Origin: Synechococcus sp. NB0720_010
GTDB taxonomy: Bacteria > Cyanobacteriota > Cyanobacteriia > PCC-6307 > Cyanobiaceae
Assembly: GCF_023078835.1 (NCBI RefSeq)
Contig: NZ_CP090898.1
Span: 620,001 to 684,000 of the forward strand
Length of the DNA stretch: 64,000 bases
Reading direction: 5' to 3'
Position numbers and translations under genes: made by a program. The notes beneath the pieces are model-generated. The model was not told the origin of the DNA. It did no database searches and was given only the letters and a program-made list of their open reading frames with translations. Of the stretch, positions 35,047-44,944 are shown piece after piece (within the stretch, counting starts at the first letter, position 1; each line of letters begins with the position of its first letter).

Positions 35047-35550
35047 ATGCGCCGCTCAGCCCTGCCGCTCTTGACCCTGATCGGGATCGCCGCCCTGAGC
35101 CAGCTGCCTCCGGCCCGCGCCGACAACACGGTCGCCTACTGCCAGCTCAGCCGCCACGACCACACCATTGCCCTGGAGTCCGGTCCCTGCGCGTTCTCCC
35201 AACGCCAGGGGAACGTCAACGTTCAGATGGGCAAGCGCTGGGCCTTTCACTTCCCGGCCGATCAACAAGGACAGAGCTATCAGCGCAGCAACAGCGAGCA
35301 GGGCCTGCGCTTTACCCGCGAGGGGGACTACACCTTGAGCGTCTTCTGGCGGCACTCCCTGCAGTGCGCCGGCAGGAGCGAACCAGTCTCGGTGGCCTAC
35401 ACACCAACAGGGGCAGATCTGGCCATCGGCGATCAACACATCGCTCTAACCGGCAGCGGCGCCCGCTACACGGCGCCAGGCATTGAACTCTGGGAGCATC
35501 AAGGCACGACCCGGATCGATTGGTTGGGCCAAGTGATCAGCTGTCGATAA
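35047..35550 (+). CDS. Secreted hypothetical protein
   Basis: A 167-residue protein with a signal peptide (MRRSALPLLTLIGIAALSQL, cleaved near PPARA-D). The mature part is beta-rich with four cysteines (AYCQLS, GPCAFS, LQCAGR, VISCR) that could form two disulfides. Predicted periplasmic; no family recognised. Confidence 0.6.
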   Translation: MRRSALPLLTLIGIAALSQLPPARADNTVAYCQLSRHDHTIALESGPCAFSQRQGNVNVQMGKRWAFHFPADQQGQSYQRSNSEQGLRFTREGDYTLSVFWRHSLQCAGRSEPVSVAYTPTGADLAIGDQHIALTGSGARYTAPGIELWEHQGTTRIDWLGQVISCR

Positions 35551-35566
35551 AGGCAAGAAGTGCAAC

Positions 35567-35589
35567 AAGTGCGGCATTCGGCCGCACTT
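35567..35589. terminator. Possible weak terminator hairpin
   Basis: A perfect nine-bp stem AAGTGCGGC/GCCGCACTT with loop ATTCG lies 17 bp after the secreted-protein stop. There is no T run, so it may be an attenuating or RNA-stabilising hairpin. Confidence 0.4.
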
Positions 35590-35670
35590 CTGAGGCGTAT
35601 CCCTGGCATCAACCATCGATTGAACAGATGGATTGTGTTGACTAGCAATAGATCCAATTGGCCTAGCCCA

Positions 35671-35913
35671 ATGAAAGCTCTATCAAGGCGTGATTTGCTA
35701 AAACATCGCCTGAATGCCGCCGTAAAACACAGCAAGAGCTTGACCTTGCTCACCGATGAACTGGCGCTGTCCATTGAAGCCATCCACAATGAGCTGATGG
35801 GCATTCATGGCTGGAGTGACGAAGACGCCGCCCTGTCACTGGTCGATACGTTGCGTGGCATTGAACACAGCCTGATGGAAGCACTCGTCCTTGTGGATGG
35901 ATCCGAGGGCTAG
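35671..35913 (+). CDS. Small helical hypothetical protein
   Basis: ATG 35671 gives 80 residues; a GTG at 35560 is also in frame. It is helical throughout (RDLLKHRLNAAVKHSKSLTL; LVDTLRGIEHSLMEALVLV). No family recognised. Confidence 0.45.
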   Translation: MKALSRRDLLKHRLNAAVKHSKSLTLLTDELALSIEAIHNELMGIHGWSDEDAALSLVDTLRGIEHSLMEALVLVDGSEG

Positions 35914-36041
35914 TTCAATTCTGAATGAACCCAGACAGGTTCCCCTGACTCGGAGGAACTTGTCCGTCTCTAGAACTTGGTTTTCAACGCTGCAGCAGAC
36001 GTGCTTGAGAACCCATGCATCAACCGGAGCAGTGCCTCGGC

Positions 36042-36272
36042 TCAATCAAAACCGAGGGCTGCATTGAAAACATCTGGCACGGTGATTAACAAGGCCGCCA
36101 GCACGGTTTCCTTTGCTGTATTGATCTGCGCATCCAGTTCTGAATCTGCAAGAGCTGCACGAATCAGGCGTGCCTCTTGATGGGTCAACCGCTCTTGCAC
36201 CACATGCTCGATGGCCAGGGCCACCAGCAAACCAATCAGCTCATCGACCTGATCGCTTGAGACGCTCTCCAT
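36042..36272 (-). CDS. Helical hypothetical protein, second of a pair
   Basis: A 76-residue helical protein (DELIGLLVALAIEHVVQERL; HQEARLIRAALADSELDAQI). Its ATG shares a base with the stop of the gene before it, so the pair is translationally coupled. The pair is divergent from ppsA-hox. Function unknown. Confidence 0.55.
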   Translation of the reverse strand: MESVSSDQVDELIGLLVALAIEHVVQERLTHQEARLIRAALADSELDAQINTAKETVLAALLITVPDVFNAALGFD

Positions 36273-36754
36273 CAGCGCAACCGCTCCAACAGCGCCCGAG
36301 AGATCACCAGTGCGTCACGCATCAGCAATGGCACCATCGTCTCCAGTGCCGCATCCTCTGGCTCGGACTTCAGTACATCCCTCAATCGACTCAGGGCCTG
36401 CAGCATCACGCCGGCTCGAAACTCAGGCTTCTGCTCCAGCTCCAGCAGAAACCCTTGCAAGTCACCTTGATATCCACCCTGGCCGCAAAGGCAATCCCAG
36501 GCTGAACCGTCCTGATCCAATAGGAAGCGCCCCGGCAAGGCAGCGACTGGCTCGTCCCGTCTCGTCAGCGGATGACTCCCGCCGAGGAACGAATCGGCTG
36601 CGTCATGGGCTCCATCTGCAGACAGGCTCTGGTCCAGCTCCTCTCCATGGGACCTCGACCAGGTCAGCCGTGCTGGGGGCTCAGACGTTGGCGGAAGCTT
36701 TGGCGCACCTCCAGCACCAACTAAAAAAGAACCAGAGACACTCCAATCATCCAT
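36272..36754 (-). CDS. Hypothetical protein, first of a pair divergent from ppsA-hox
   Basis: ATG 36754 gives 160 residues (an ATG six codons earlier is possible). The first 70 residues look disordered (Pro/Ser/Gly/Asp rich). The rest is helical with two cysteines in WDCLCGQGG and a C-terminal MVPLLMRDALVISRALLERL. The 182-300 bp between it and ppsA must contain promoters for both directions. Confidence 0.5.
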   Translation of the reverse strand: MDDWSVSGSFLVGAGGAPKLPPTSEPPARLTWSRSHGEELDQSLSADGAHDAADSFLGGSHPLTRRDEPVAALPGRFLLDQDGSAWDCLCGQGGYQGDLQGFLLELEQKPEFRAGVMLQALSRLRDVLKSEPEDAALETMVPLLMRDALVISRALLERLR

Positions 36755-36954
36755 TGACCCACATTCATTCACCCCTCAACCTTCAGCAGTATCGAAGGCG
36801 TTGGCGTTCAATGCTGCACATCCACAGCAACATGAATCGCCCAACGGTCATCCTGCTGTTCTAGAGAAACAAAGGCCGATTGGATTCACCGCCAACTCAG
36901 CATCAAAGCTGCGTTCAGAGGAAGTGGTTCTCACTACTTTGAAGAGAGAGTGCA

Positions 36955-39363
36955 GTGACCGAAGTGAAAGCAATCCGTTCTCCAGCACTCCAGTTAGTCC
37001 TCCCGTTTGAGCAGGTTGGCCTCGAAGCCATCTCACTTGTAGGCGGCAAGAATGCGTCTCTCGGCGAGATGATCCGAGAGCTCTCAAACCAAGGCATCAA
37101 GGTCCCCTCGGGCTTTGCAACGACCGCTCACGCCTACCGAGTTCTCCTCGATTCCGCCCATCTCAGCCAAGGACTGCATGACTGCCTCGATGGTCTCGAC
37201 GCAGAGCAGCTCCCCGCACTTCAACAAGCTGGAGCCGCCGCTCGCGACCTGCTTCTCAAGGCACCCCTGCCGATCGAGCTTGAGGAGCAACTGCTGCTCC
37301 ACTACCGGGAGCTGGGATCACCTGCAGTGGCTGTGCGTTCCAGCGCCACTGCTGAAGATCTGCCACAGGCATCCTTTGCCGGTCAGCAGGAGACCTATCT
37401 CAATGTGGAGGGCGAGGCAGCACTGCTAGAGGCCTGCCGGCGTTGCTATGCCTCACTGTTCACCGACCGGGCCATTTCCTACCGGCAACTGAACGGCTTT
37501 GATCACTTCGATGTGGCCCTTTCGATCGGCATTCAGCGCATGGTGCGCTCCGATCTGGCCTGCTCGGGGGTGATGTTCAGCCTCGATACCGAGTCGGGGT
37601 TTCGTGATGTGGTTCTTCTCACGGCGGCCTACGGCTTGGGCGAGAACGTGGTGCAAGGAGCCGTCAATCCTGATGAATACCTGATTTTCAAACCGACCCT
37701 TCTCGAGGGTTTTGCACCGATCGTCAGCCAACGGCTGGGAGAGAAGGCCATTCGCATGGTCTACGCGCAAGCGGGATCAACCCGGAACGAATCGGTGCCG
37801 GCCTGCGATCGGCAACGCTTTGCCCTCGATCAAGCGGAGGTCCTGCAATTGGCCCGCTGGGCTTGCCAGATCGAGGCCCACTACAGCGAGCGACACGGGC
37901 AAGCCACACCGATGGATATTGAGTGGGCCAAGGACGGCAAGACCGGAGAACTCTTCATCCTTCAGGCCAGACCTGAAACGGTGAAATCTCGCCGAGACGT
38001 CAACGTGCTGCGGAGCTGGCATCTCGACCCCCATGACGCGGCGTTGCTTTGCAGAGGACGCGCCATCGGGACATCGGTCAGTAGTGGCGCAGCACGGATC
38101 CTGCATCACCCCAGTGAGATTCACCGTTTTCAAAGCGGTGACCTGCTGGTGACCGATCGCACCGATCCCGACTGGGAACCGGTGCTCAAGCGGGCCAGCG
38201 GGGTGGTGACCAACCGAGGCAGCCGCACCTGTCATGCGGCGATCATTGCTCGGGAAATGGGCATCACGGCCGTCGTCGGCGCGGACCAGGCGACAGAGCG
38301 CATCCTGGATGGAGAAACCATCACGCTGAGCTGTTGCGAAGGTGATGAGGGGCGCGTCTATCGCGGTGCCCTGCCCTTCCGGGTGGAGGAGAGCGCCGTG
38401 GGGGATCTGCCCGCGACTCGAACCCAGATCCTCATGAATGTGGGGAACCCGGAGGAGGCCTTCAACCTTGCGGCCATTCCATGCGATGGCGTGGGCCTGG
38501 CCCGGCTGGAGTTCATCATCGCCAACCAGATCCGTGTGCATCCGATGGCGTTGCTCCACCTCAACCGGGTGGTGAGCCAGGACGAGCAGCAGGCGATCCT
38601 CCAGCTCACGGCCGGCTACGCCAACCCCGCCGACTACTACGTCGATCGACTGGCGCAGGGAATTGGACGGCTGGCCGCAGCCTTTTACCCAAGGCCTGTG
38701 GTCCTGCGTTTCTCCGACTTCAAAAGCAACGAGTACGCCAAGCTGCTGGGGGGCAGCGGATTTGAGCCCGTCGAGGCGAACCCGATGCTCGGCTGGCGTG
38801 GTGCATCGCGCTACACCTCACCGGCCTTTCGTGAGGCGTTCGCCTTGGAATGCAAGGCCCTCATCGCTGTTCGCCAGCACATGGGGCTGAGCAATGTCAT
38901 CCCAATGGTGCCCTTCTGCCGCACCCCGGAAGAGGGGGATCGGGTGCTGGAGGAGATGGCTCTCCATGGTCTGGTGCGAGGAGAGCAGGGTCTTGAGGTT
39001 TACGTGATGTGTGAACTGCCAAGCAACGTCATGGCGGCCGAAGCCTTTGCCCAGCGTTTCGATGGCTTCTCCATCGGCTCCAATGACCTCACCCAGCTCA
39101 CCTTGGGCCTGGACCGGGATTCCGCTCTGGTGGCCGAGCTCTTTGATGAACGTCACCCAGCAGTGCTGGAGATGGTGCGCTTGGCCATTCGGACCGCGAA
39201 GCAATGCGGTTGCAAGATCGGAATCTGCGGACAGGCCCCGAGTGACTATCCAGAGTTCGCGGAGTTCCTGGTCAAGGAAGGCATCGACTCCATCAGCCTC
39301 AATCCCGATGCTGTGATCAAGACACGACTGGCCATTGCCAGCATTGAGCAGCAGCTCTGCTGA
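36955..39363 (+). CDS. ppsA: Phosphoenolpyruvate synthase (pyruvate, water dikinase)
   Basis: An 802-residue protein with a GTG start after GAAGAGAGAG. Domains in order: ATP-grasp nucleotide-binding domain (about 15-345, with LVGGKNASLGEMIREL and VRSSATAEDLP), the phosphohistidine domain with TNRGSRTCHAAIIARE (catalytic His427), and the PEP/pyruvate barrel ending IGICGQAPSDYPEF (catalytic Cys758). All key residues are present. It converts pyruvate plus ATP to PEP, AMP and phosphate. It leads the hydrogenase cluster, 57 bp before hoxE, suggesting co-expression with fermentative metabolism. Confidence 0.95.
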   Translation: MTEVKAIRSPALQLVLPFEQVGLEAISLVGGKNASLGEMIRELSNQGIKVPSGFATTAHAYRVLLDSAHLSQGLHDCLDGLDAEQLPALQQAGAAARDLLLKAPLPIELEEQLLLHYRELGSPAVAVRSSATAEDLPQASFAGQQETYLNVEGEAALLEACRRCYASLFTDRAISYRQLNGFDHFDVALSIGIQRMVRSDLACSGVMFSLDTESGFRDVVLLTAAYGLGENVVQGAVNPDEYLIFKPTLLEGFAPIVSQRLGEKAIRMVYAQAGSTRNESVPACDRQRFALDQAEVLQLARWACQIEAHYSERHGQATPMDIEWAKDGKTGELFILQARPETVKSRRDVNVLRSWHLDPHDAALLCRGRAIGTSVSSGAARILHHPSEIHRFQSGDLLVTDRTDPDWEPVLKRASGVVTNRGSRTCHAAIIAREMGITAVVGADQATERILDGETITLSCCEGDEGRVYRGALPFRVEESAVGDLPATRTQILMNVGNPEEAFNLAAIPCDGVGLARLEFIIANQIRVHPMALLHLNRVVSQDEQQAILQLTAGYANPADYYVDRLAQGIGRLAAAFYPRPVVLRFSDFKSNEYAKLLGGSGFEPVEANPMLGWRGASRYTSPAFREAFALECKALIAVRQHMGLSNVIPMVPFCRTPEEGDRVLEEMALHGLVRGEQGLEVYVMCELPSNVMAAEAFAQRFDGFSIGSNDLTQLTLGLDRDSALVAELFDERHPAVLEMVRLAIRTAKQCGCKIGICGQAPSDYPEFAEFLVKEGIDSISLNPDAVIKTRLAIASIEQQLC

Positions 39364-39420
39364 GGTTGCCGTTCGCCAGTCATCTCCTCAATACCTTGCG
39401 GAGATGAGCGAGCTGGGGCG

Positions 39421-39858
39421 ATGTCGCCTGTTTTTGATGCGTTAGATCCAGTTCTGAGGCGTCACGGCTACCAAGCCGAGGCCCTGCTGGAGGTGCTCGC
39501 CGCCGCTCAACAGATCTATGGCCACCTCAGCCCCAGCCTGCTGCGCCATGTCGCCGGTCTCCTGCGATTGCCTTTGAGCCGCGTGCAGGGCACGGCGAGT
39601 TTCTATCACCTCTTTCGCCTCAGTCCTCCTCCTCGGCATCAGTGCCTGGTTTGCACCGGCACGGCTTGCCATGTCCAGGGCGCAGGCATCCTGTTCAAGG
39701 CACTCCAGACGACCCTCAAGCAGCCCTGGTGCGAGCTGGGCTCGGTGCGCTGCATCGGCAGCTGCAGTGGAGGACCACTGCTGGTTGTCGATGGCGACAT
39801 CTGGACTCACCAGACCAGTGCCACAGCCCTTGCTGGTCTTCGAAAGCTGGAGCCATGA
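39421..39858 (+). CDS. hoxE: Bidirectional hydrogenase diaphorase subunit HoxE
   Basis: A 145-residue NuoE-like [2Fe-2S] protein. The four ligands follow the expected spacing: C78-x4-C83 in CTGTACHVQG and C111-x3-C115 in CIGSCSGGP. An N-terminal helical part (LLEVLAAAQQIYGHLSPSLL) matches the family. HoxE links the diaphorase HoxFU to electron carriers such as ferredoxin in cyanobacteria. Its stop overlaps the hoxF start (ATGA). Confidence 0.95.
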   Translation: MSPVFDALDPVLRRHGYQAEALLEVLAAAQQIYGHLSPSLLRHVAGLLRLPLSRVQGTASFYHLFRLSPPPRHQCLVCTGTACHVQGAGILFKALQTTLKQPWCELGSVRCIGSCSGGPLLVVDGDIWTHQTSATALAGLRKLEP

Positions 39859-41411
39859 GAAGCGGCCTTCGTTTCTGCACGTCCACCAGCTGCCGCAGCC
39901 GAGGGAGTGAGGGCTTGCTGCAGCACTGCGCTGCCGTCGCCAGCCAGGATGAAGCAGGCCTATCGGTCAAAGGGGTCGGCTGCCTGGGCCCCTGCAGCGA
40001 GGGGCCGTTGATGGTCATCGATACCGAGGCTGGATCCCGGTTGATGGCTCTTGAGCACTCTGCGCTGGAGTCCCTCCCGACGGAGCTTGAGACAACCTTC
40101 AGTCGCGGTGCCCTGATCGGATGGCAACCCTCCGGGAGTCGAGAGATCCTGCCTGAGGAACCCTTCCTCGCCCTGCAGCGGCGCCTGGTGCTGGCGCAGT
40201 GCGGGCGCATTGACCCCGAGTCATTGGAGGAGGCCGAGGCAGCCGGTGCCTACCTCCAGCTGCGGTGGGTTCTGCAGGAGAACGATCCCCTGGCCATCAT
40301 CGAGCGCGTCAGGCGCAGCGGGCTACGGGGTCGCGGAGGCGCCGGCTATCCCACGGGTTTGAAATGGGCCGCCGTCGCCGCCATGCCGGGGGACTCCAAG
40401 GTCGTGGTCTGCAACGCCGATGAGGGCGATCCCGGTGCCTTTATGGATCGCACGGTGATGGAGGGAGACCCCCACACCCTGCTTGAGGGGATGGTGATTG
40501 CAGCCTTCGCTGTGGGGGCAGAGCGGGGATGGATCTATGTCCGCGGTGAATACCCCCTGGCGATTGAGCGGTTGCGGCGGGGAATCGAGCAGGCCAGGCA
40601 GAGCGGTTGGCTTGGTGGCTCGGTGGGCGCTAGCGGCTTCCGTTTTGATCTGGAGCTTCGCGTGGGAGCCGGCGCCTATGTCTGCGGAGAGGAAACCGCC
40701 TTAATCCATTCGATCGAGGGACGGCGGGGTGTGCCCAGACCCCGTCCGCCCTTTCCGGCAGAGCAAGGGGTCCATGGATTCCCCACACTGATTAACAACG
40801 TCGAAACCTTCGCCAACATCCCTGCGTTGTTGCGTCTGGGACTGGAGGCCTACGGCCAAGGCACCAAGGTCTTCTCCCTGACAGGCCACGTGCAACGCAG
40901 TGGAGTCGTCGAAGTGCCCATGGGCACGAGCCTGCGCACGATTGTGGAGACGATGGCCGGTGGCCCAAAGAACGGCCATCAGATCAAGGCGGTCCAGACC
41001 GGAGGGCCATCGGGGGGCTGTGTTCCCGCCAGCCACCTGGACACCCCTGTGGATTACGAGAGCCTGCGTGAGCTCGGCACGATCATGGGCTCGGGCGGGA
41101 TGGTGGTGATGGATGACACCACCGACATGGTGGATCTGGCTGCCTTCTTTATGGCCTTCTGCCGAGAAGAGTCCTGCGGCAAATGCATCCCCTGCCGCTG
41201 CGGCACGGTCCAGCTGGAGATGCTGCTGCGCAAGCTGCTGGCCGGCCATGGGACAAGCTCCGACCTAAGCCAGTTGGAGAGCCTCTGCCACACCGTTAAA
41301 GAGGCCAGTTTGTGTGGATTGGGCCAAAACGCGCCCAATCCAGTGCTGAGCAGCCTGCGTCATTACCGGGGCGACTTTCTCGCCTTGCTGCAGAGGGACC
41401 GGCGCCCATGA
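39855..41411 (+). CDS. hoxF: Hydrogenase diaphorase flavin subunit HoxF
   Basis: A 518-residue protein starting at ATG 39855. The N-terminal NuoE-like part has a [2Fe-2S] set (C8, C13, C43, C47). The NuoF-like part carries the FMN/NADH motif GLRGRGGAGYPTG at 156-168, GAGAYVCGEETAL at 271-283, and [4Fe-4S] ligands in ESCGKCIPC (C441, C444, C447) plus C487. It oxidises or reduces NAD(P)H in the soluble complex. It is coupled by four-base overlaps to hoxE and hoxU. Confidence 0.96.
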   Translation: MRSGLRFCTSTSCRSRGSEGLLQHCAAVASQDEAGLSVKGVGCLGPCSEGPLMVIDTEAGSRLMALEHSALESLPTELETTFSRGALIGWQPSGSREILPEEPFLALQRRLVLAQCGRIDPESLEEAEAAGAYLQLRWVLQENDPLAIIERVRRSGLRGRGGAGYPTGLKWAAVAAMPGDSKVVVCNADEGDPGAFMDRTVMEGDPHTLLEGMVIAAFAVGAERGWIYVRGEYPLAIERLRRGIEQARQSGWLGGSVGASGFRFDLELRVGAGAYVCGEETALIHSIEGRRGVPRPRPPFPAEQGVHGFPTLINNVETFANIPALLRLGLEAYGQGTKVFSLTGHVQRSGVVEVPMGTSLRTIVETMAGGPKNGHQIKAVQTGGPSGGCVPASHLDTPVDYESLRELGTIMGSGGMVVMDDTTDMVDLAAFFMAFCREESCGKCIPCRCGTVQLEMLLRKLLAGHGTSSDLSQLESLCHTVKEASLCGLGQNAPNPVLSSLRHYRGDFLALLQRDRRP

Positions 41412-42124
41412 GCATCGTCACCCTGCGCATTGACGACCGCGATGTAGCGGTCTCATCCGGAACGACTCTCTTGGCGGCCATCCGCTCCGAGGGCCTCTCC
41501 GTTCCCACCCTTTGCGCTCTCGAGGGGGTGTCAGCGGTGGCGGCCTGCCGTCTCTGCCTGGTGGCGCTGGAAGGAACAGAGAAGCTGCAGGCCGCTTGTG
41601 TCACCAGTGTGCAGGAGGGGATGAGGGTCAAGACCAACACCCCGCAATTGGAGGAGATCCGACGTTCGGTGATCGAAATGCTGTTCACCGAGGGGAACCA
41701 TGTCTGTGCGATCTGTGTCGCCAATGGGGATTGTGAACTTCAGGACCTGGCGGTGCAGGTGGGCATGGATCACAGCCGCCTCCCCTATCGATTTCCAGAG
41801 CGGTCAGTGGATCTTTCCCACGCGCGATTTGGCTTGGATCACAACCGCTGCATTCTCTGCACCCGTTGCGTTCGGGTATGCGATGAAGTGGAGGGCGCCC
41901 ACGTCTGGGATGTGGGCTGGCGGGGCGAGCAGTGCCAGATCATCTCCGGCCTGGCTGAGCCCTGGGGGGAGGTCCAGGCCTGCACCGATTGCGGCAAGTG
42001 CGTGGAGGTCTGCCCCACCGGTGCCCTCTTCCACAAGGGGGACAACAGCGCAGAAAAGCACGGTCATCCAGAGCGGCTCCAGGCCCTGGTCGAGGCACGC
42101 ACCCATCAGCACTGGCAGCCATGA
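41408..42124 (+). CDS. hoxU: Hydrogenase diaphorase Fe-S subunit HoxU
   Basis: A 238-residue NuoG-N-terminal-like protein. Clusters read in order: [2Fe-2S] (C36, C47, C50, C64), a His/Cys [4Fe-4S] site (H98, C100, C103, C109), and two ferredoxin-type [4Fe-4S] sites (C148, C151, C154, C158; C192, C195, C198, C202). All ligands are intact. It wires HoxF to the hydrogenase module HoxYH. Overlaps hoxF and hoxY by four bases each. Confidence 0.96.
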   Translation: MSIVTLRIDDRDVAVSSGTTLLAAIRSEGLSVPTLCALEGVSAVAACRLCLVALEGTEKLQAACVTSVQEGMRVKTNTPQLEEIRRSVIEMLFTEGNHVCAICVANGDCELQDLAVQVGMDHSRLPYRFPERSVDLSHARFGLDHNRCILCTRCVRVCDEVEGAHVWDVGWRGEQCQIISGLAEPWGEVQACTDCGKCVEVCPTGALFHKGDNSAEKHGHPERLQALVEARTHQHWQP

Positions 42125-42681
42125 GCACCTCCTCCCCCCGCAAGCGTCTGGCCACGGTTTGGTTGGCGGGTTGTTCGGGCTGCCATATGTCGTTTCTCGA
42201 TCTCGATGAATGGCTCCTGGAGCTCGCCGAGCAAGCCGACATCGTCTACAGCCCGGTGGGATCGGACCAGAAGCTCTATCCCACAAATGTCGACATCGCC
42301 CTCGTGGAGGGAGGGGTCGCCAACGAGGACAACCTGGAACTGCTGCTGCAGGTGAGGGCCAACTCACAAATCCTGGTGAGCTTTGGCGATTGCGCCATCA
42401 CGGCCAACGTCCCAGGGATGCGCAACATGCTCCAGGGCGCCGATCCCGTGCTCCGGCGCGGCTACCTGGATCTAGCCGACAGCAGCGCCCAACGCCCCCA
42501 TGCACCAGGTCTCATCCCTGAGCTCCTCGATCGGGTCCTGCCAGTCCATGAGTTGGTCGCCGTGGAGATGTTCCTGCCGGGATGTCCGCCCAGTGCGGCG
42601 CAGATCCGATCAGCGCTAGAGGCACTGCTGCAGGATCAGCGGCCTCCGCTCCAGGCCAACCGGGAGATCCGTTTTGGCTGA
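42121..42681 (+). CDS. hoxY: [NiFe] hydrogenase small subunit HoxY
   Basis: A 186-residue small subunit of the soluble bidirectional type. The four [4Fe-4S] proximal-cluster ligands are visible: C18 and C21 in [11 protein letters not shown]91 in FGDCAITAN and C155 in LPGCPPSA. There is no Tat signal, so the enzyme is cytoplasmic. Overlaps hoxH by eight bases. Confidence 0.96.
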   Translation: MSTSSPRKRLATVWLAGCSGCHMSFLDLDEWLLELAEQADIVYSPVGSDQKLYPTNVDIALVEGGVANEDNLELLLQVRANSQILVSFGDCAITANVPGMRNMLQGADPVLRRGYLDLADSSAQRPHAPGLIPELLDRVLPVHELVAVEMFLPGCPPSAAQIRSALEALLQDQRPPLQANREIRFG

Positions 42682-44146
42682 AGCGAGCCAGCAACGGCGC
42701 CGGATTCAGATCGATCCAGTGACCCGAATCGAAGGTCACGCCAAGATCTCGATCCAGCTCGATGCCTCGGGGGCGGTGGAGACGGCCCGCTTCCACGTCA
42801 CTGAATACCGCGGTTTTGAGACGTTCTGCGAGGGCAGACCCTTCACCGAGATGGCCGCCATCACGGCCCGGATCTGCGGGATCTGTCCGGTCAGTCATCT
42901 GCTGACCGCAGCCAAAACCGGAGACAAGATCCTCGGGGTCTCGATCCCCCCTACGGCGGAGAAGCTGCGCCGCCTCATGAACTTGGCGCAGATCACCCAA
43001 TCGCACGCCCTGTCCTTCTTTCACCTCAGCAGTCCCGATTTCCTCTTGGGCTGGAACAGTGATCCGGCACGACGCAACATCTTTGGTCTGATCGCGGCGA
43101 ACCCTGATCTGGCCCGCAGTGGAATCCGCCTACGTCAATTCGGCCAGGGCGTCATCGAGGCCTTGGGGGGGCGCAAAATCCATGCCGCCTGGGCCGTCCC
43201 GGGGGGAGTACGCAGCCCGTTAGCGATCGAGACCCGCGATCAAATCCGAGCCGGACTGCCCGAGGCCTTCGCCGTTGTCGAGCAGGGGCTGAGGGTGTTC
43301 AAAGAGTTGCTCGATCGTCAACTGCGTGAAGAACTCGAGGTCTTTGGCCACTTTCCCTCGCTCTTTGTGGGGTTGATCGGCCATGGCGATCGCTGGGAGC
43401 ACACCAGTGGATCCCTCTGCCAGGGCATCCGGGTCATCGATAGCCAAGGTGGCGTGCTTGCCGATGGCTTGCGGGAAGACGACTACGCCTCCTTCATCGC
43501 CGAAGCGGTGGAACCTTGGAGCTACCTCAAATTCCCCTACTACCGGCCCTTAGGCCTGGAGGCCGGGAGTTATCGCGTCGGCCCCCTGGCCCGGCTGAAC
43601 CTCTGCACGCGGATTGGCACGGAACGGGCCGATCGCGAGTTGCTGGAGTTCCGCCAACGGGGGGGGCGCGTGGTGACGGCCTCGTTCCTCTATCACCTGG
43701 CTCGCTTGGTGGAGATCCTGGCCTGCCTTGAGCAGATGGAGCAGCTGATGGATGATCCCGAGCTGTGCTCCCCCCACGTGCGCGCCCGAGCAGAGGTCAA
43801 CTGCCTGGAGGCCGTGGGCGTGAGTGAGGCACCCCGCGGCACCCTGCTGCACCACTACCGGGTGGATGCCAATGGGCTGATTGAGAAGGTGAATCTGATC
43901 ATTGCCACCGGCCAGAACAACGGGGCGATGAATCGCACGGTGACCCAGATCGCCAGGCATTACCTCACCCCAACGCAGACCCAGGCGGCCCAGCTCAACG
44001 AGGCACTGCTCAACCGCATCGAAGCGGGGATTCGTTGCTTCGATCCGTGCCTGTCCTGCAGCACACATGCCGCAGGAGCCATGCCCCTGCAGGTGCAGCT
44101 GTTGAGTGCAGAGGGAGATCTACTCCAGGAGCTGACACGCGAATGA
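42674..44146 (+). CDS. hoxH: [NiFe] hydrogenase large subunit HoxH
   Basis: A 490-residue subunit with a TTG start inside hoxY. The NiFe site is complete: N-terminal RICGIC (C68, C71) and C-terminal DPCLSCSTH (C459, C462). The 25 residues after His465 are the maturation peptide, removed by the HoxW protease once nickel is inserted. The enzyme reversibly makes or uses H2 with NAD(P)H, ferredoxin or flavodoxin. Confidence 0.97.
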   Translation: MAEASQQRRRIQIDPVTRIEGHAKISIQLDASGAVETARFHVTEYRGFETFCEGRPFTEMAAITARICGICPVSHLLTAAKTGDKILGVSIPPTAEKLRRLMNLAQITQSHALSFFHLSSPDFLLGWNSDPARRNIFGLIAANPDLARSGIRLRQFGQGVIEALGGRKIHAAWAVPGGVRSPLAIETRDQIRAGLPEAFAVVEQGLRVFKELLDRQLREELEVFGHFPSLFVGLIGHGDRWEHTSGSLCQGIRVIDSQGGVLADGLREDDYASFIAEAVEPWSYLKFPYYRPLGLEAGSYRVGPLARLNLCTRIGTERADRELLEFRQRGGRVVTASFLYHLARLVEILACLEQMEQLMDDPELCSPHVRARAEVNCLEAVGVSEAPRGTLLHHYRVDANGLIEKVNLIIATGQNNGAMNRTVTQIARHYLTPTQTQAAQLNEALLNRIEAGIRCFDPCLSCSTHAAGAMPLQVQLLSAEGDLLQELTRE

Positions 44147-44610
44147 GCACTGCGCTGAAGCCCCTTGTGATTGGCATCGGCAACCTGCAGAGGGGTGATG
44201 ACAGCGCCGGCTATCGCATCGCTGCTGCCCTGCAGGACGAGTTAGCGGTGCCCTGCCGGGTGATTGCGAGCCACCAGCTCATGCCGGAGTTTGCGGAGCC
44301 GATTGCCACCGCAAGTCGGGTGTTGTTCATCGACTCCACCATCGATCCCGAACGATGTTCGCGCTGGTCCTCTCCCCAACTCGAGCCCCTGGGGTGCCTC
44401 CCCCTGACGAAGACGTCCTTGAGCCATCAGGGCACCCCCCACGATCTCTTGGCCCTGGCTGAGGCCTTGTACAGCTCGCGACCACCGGCCTGGCAGCTAC
44501 TGATCCCCTCCCTGCATTGGGAGCATGGAATGGAACTCTCCCCCTTGACCTCAACAGCAGCGGCCATGGCCGTGCCCCTGGTCCGCGCCTGGGGATCAGG
44601 TCATGCATGA
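44143..44610 (+). CDS. hoxW: Hydrogenase maturation protease HoxW
   Basis: ATG 44143 gives 155 residues. It has the family motif [10 protein letters not shown] (D19, D20) and a VLFIDSTID segment supplying acidic nickel-sensing residues, with His in the [13 protein letters not shown] region. It trims the HoxH tail after nickel insertion. Overlaps hoxH by four bases and hypA by eight. Confidence 0.9.
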   Translation: MSTALKPLVIGIGNLQRGDDSAGYRIAAALQDELAVPCRVIASHQLMPEFAEPIATASRVLFIDSTIDPERCSRWSSPQLEPLGCLPLTKTSLSHQGTPHDLLALAEALYSSRPPAWQLLIPSLHWEHGMELSPLTSTAAAMAVPLVRAWGSGHA

Positions 44611-44944
44611 GTTAGCGCTGATCGATGAGCTCTGCCGCATCGCCCAACAGGCGGCCAGGGATCAGGGAGCCAGCACGATCCATTCGCTCCTGTTGCGAAT
44701 CGGCAACCTCTCCGGCGTGGATGCGGAAGCGTTGCGTCAGGCCTTTGCCGTGGTGGCGACAGCCCCCCCCTGGAGCAGCACTCGTCTTGAGCTGGAGGTG
44801 GTGAGAACCCGTTGTTTCTGCGCTCACTGCCGCGAGGCCTTTCGGCCAACGGATCTGATTCATCAGTGCAGCCGCTGCGGTGCGCTCTCCATCGACGTTC
44901 TCGAGGGCCGCGAGCTTGAGCTGGTTTCGATGGAGGTCTCCTGA
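44603..44944 (+). CDS. hypA: Hydrogenase nickel incorporation protein HypA
   Basis: A 113-residue protein starting MHEL, so His2 of the nickel site is present. The zinc site is C73-x2-C76 and C89-x2-C92, with an extra C71. HypA delivers Ni to the hydrogenase precursor together with HypB. Its stop shares one base with the hypB start. Confidence 0.95.
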   Translation: MHELALIDELCRIAQQAARDQGASTIHSLLLRIGNLSGVDAEALRQAFAVVATAPPWSSTRLELEVVRTRCFCAHCREAFRPTDLIHQCSRCGALSIDVLEGRELELVSMEVS

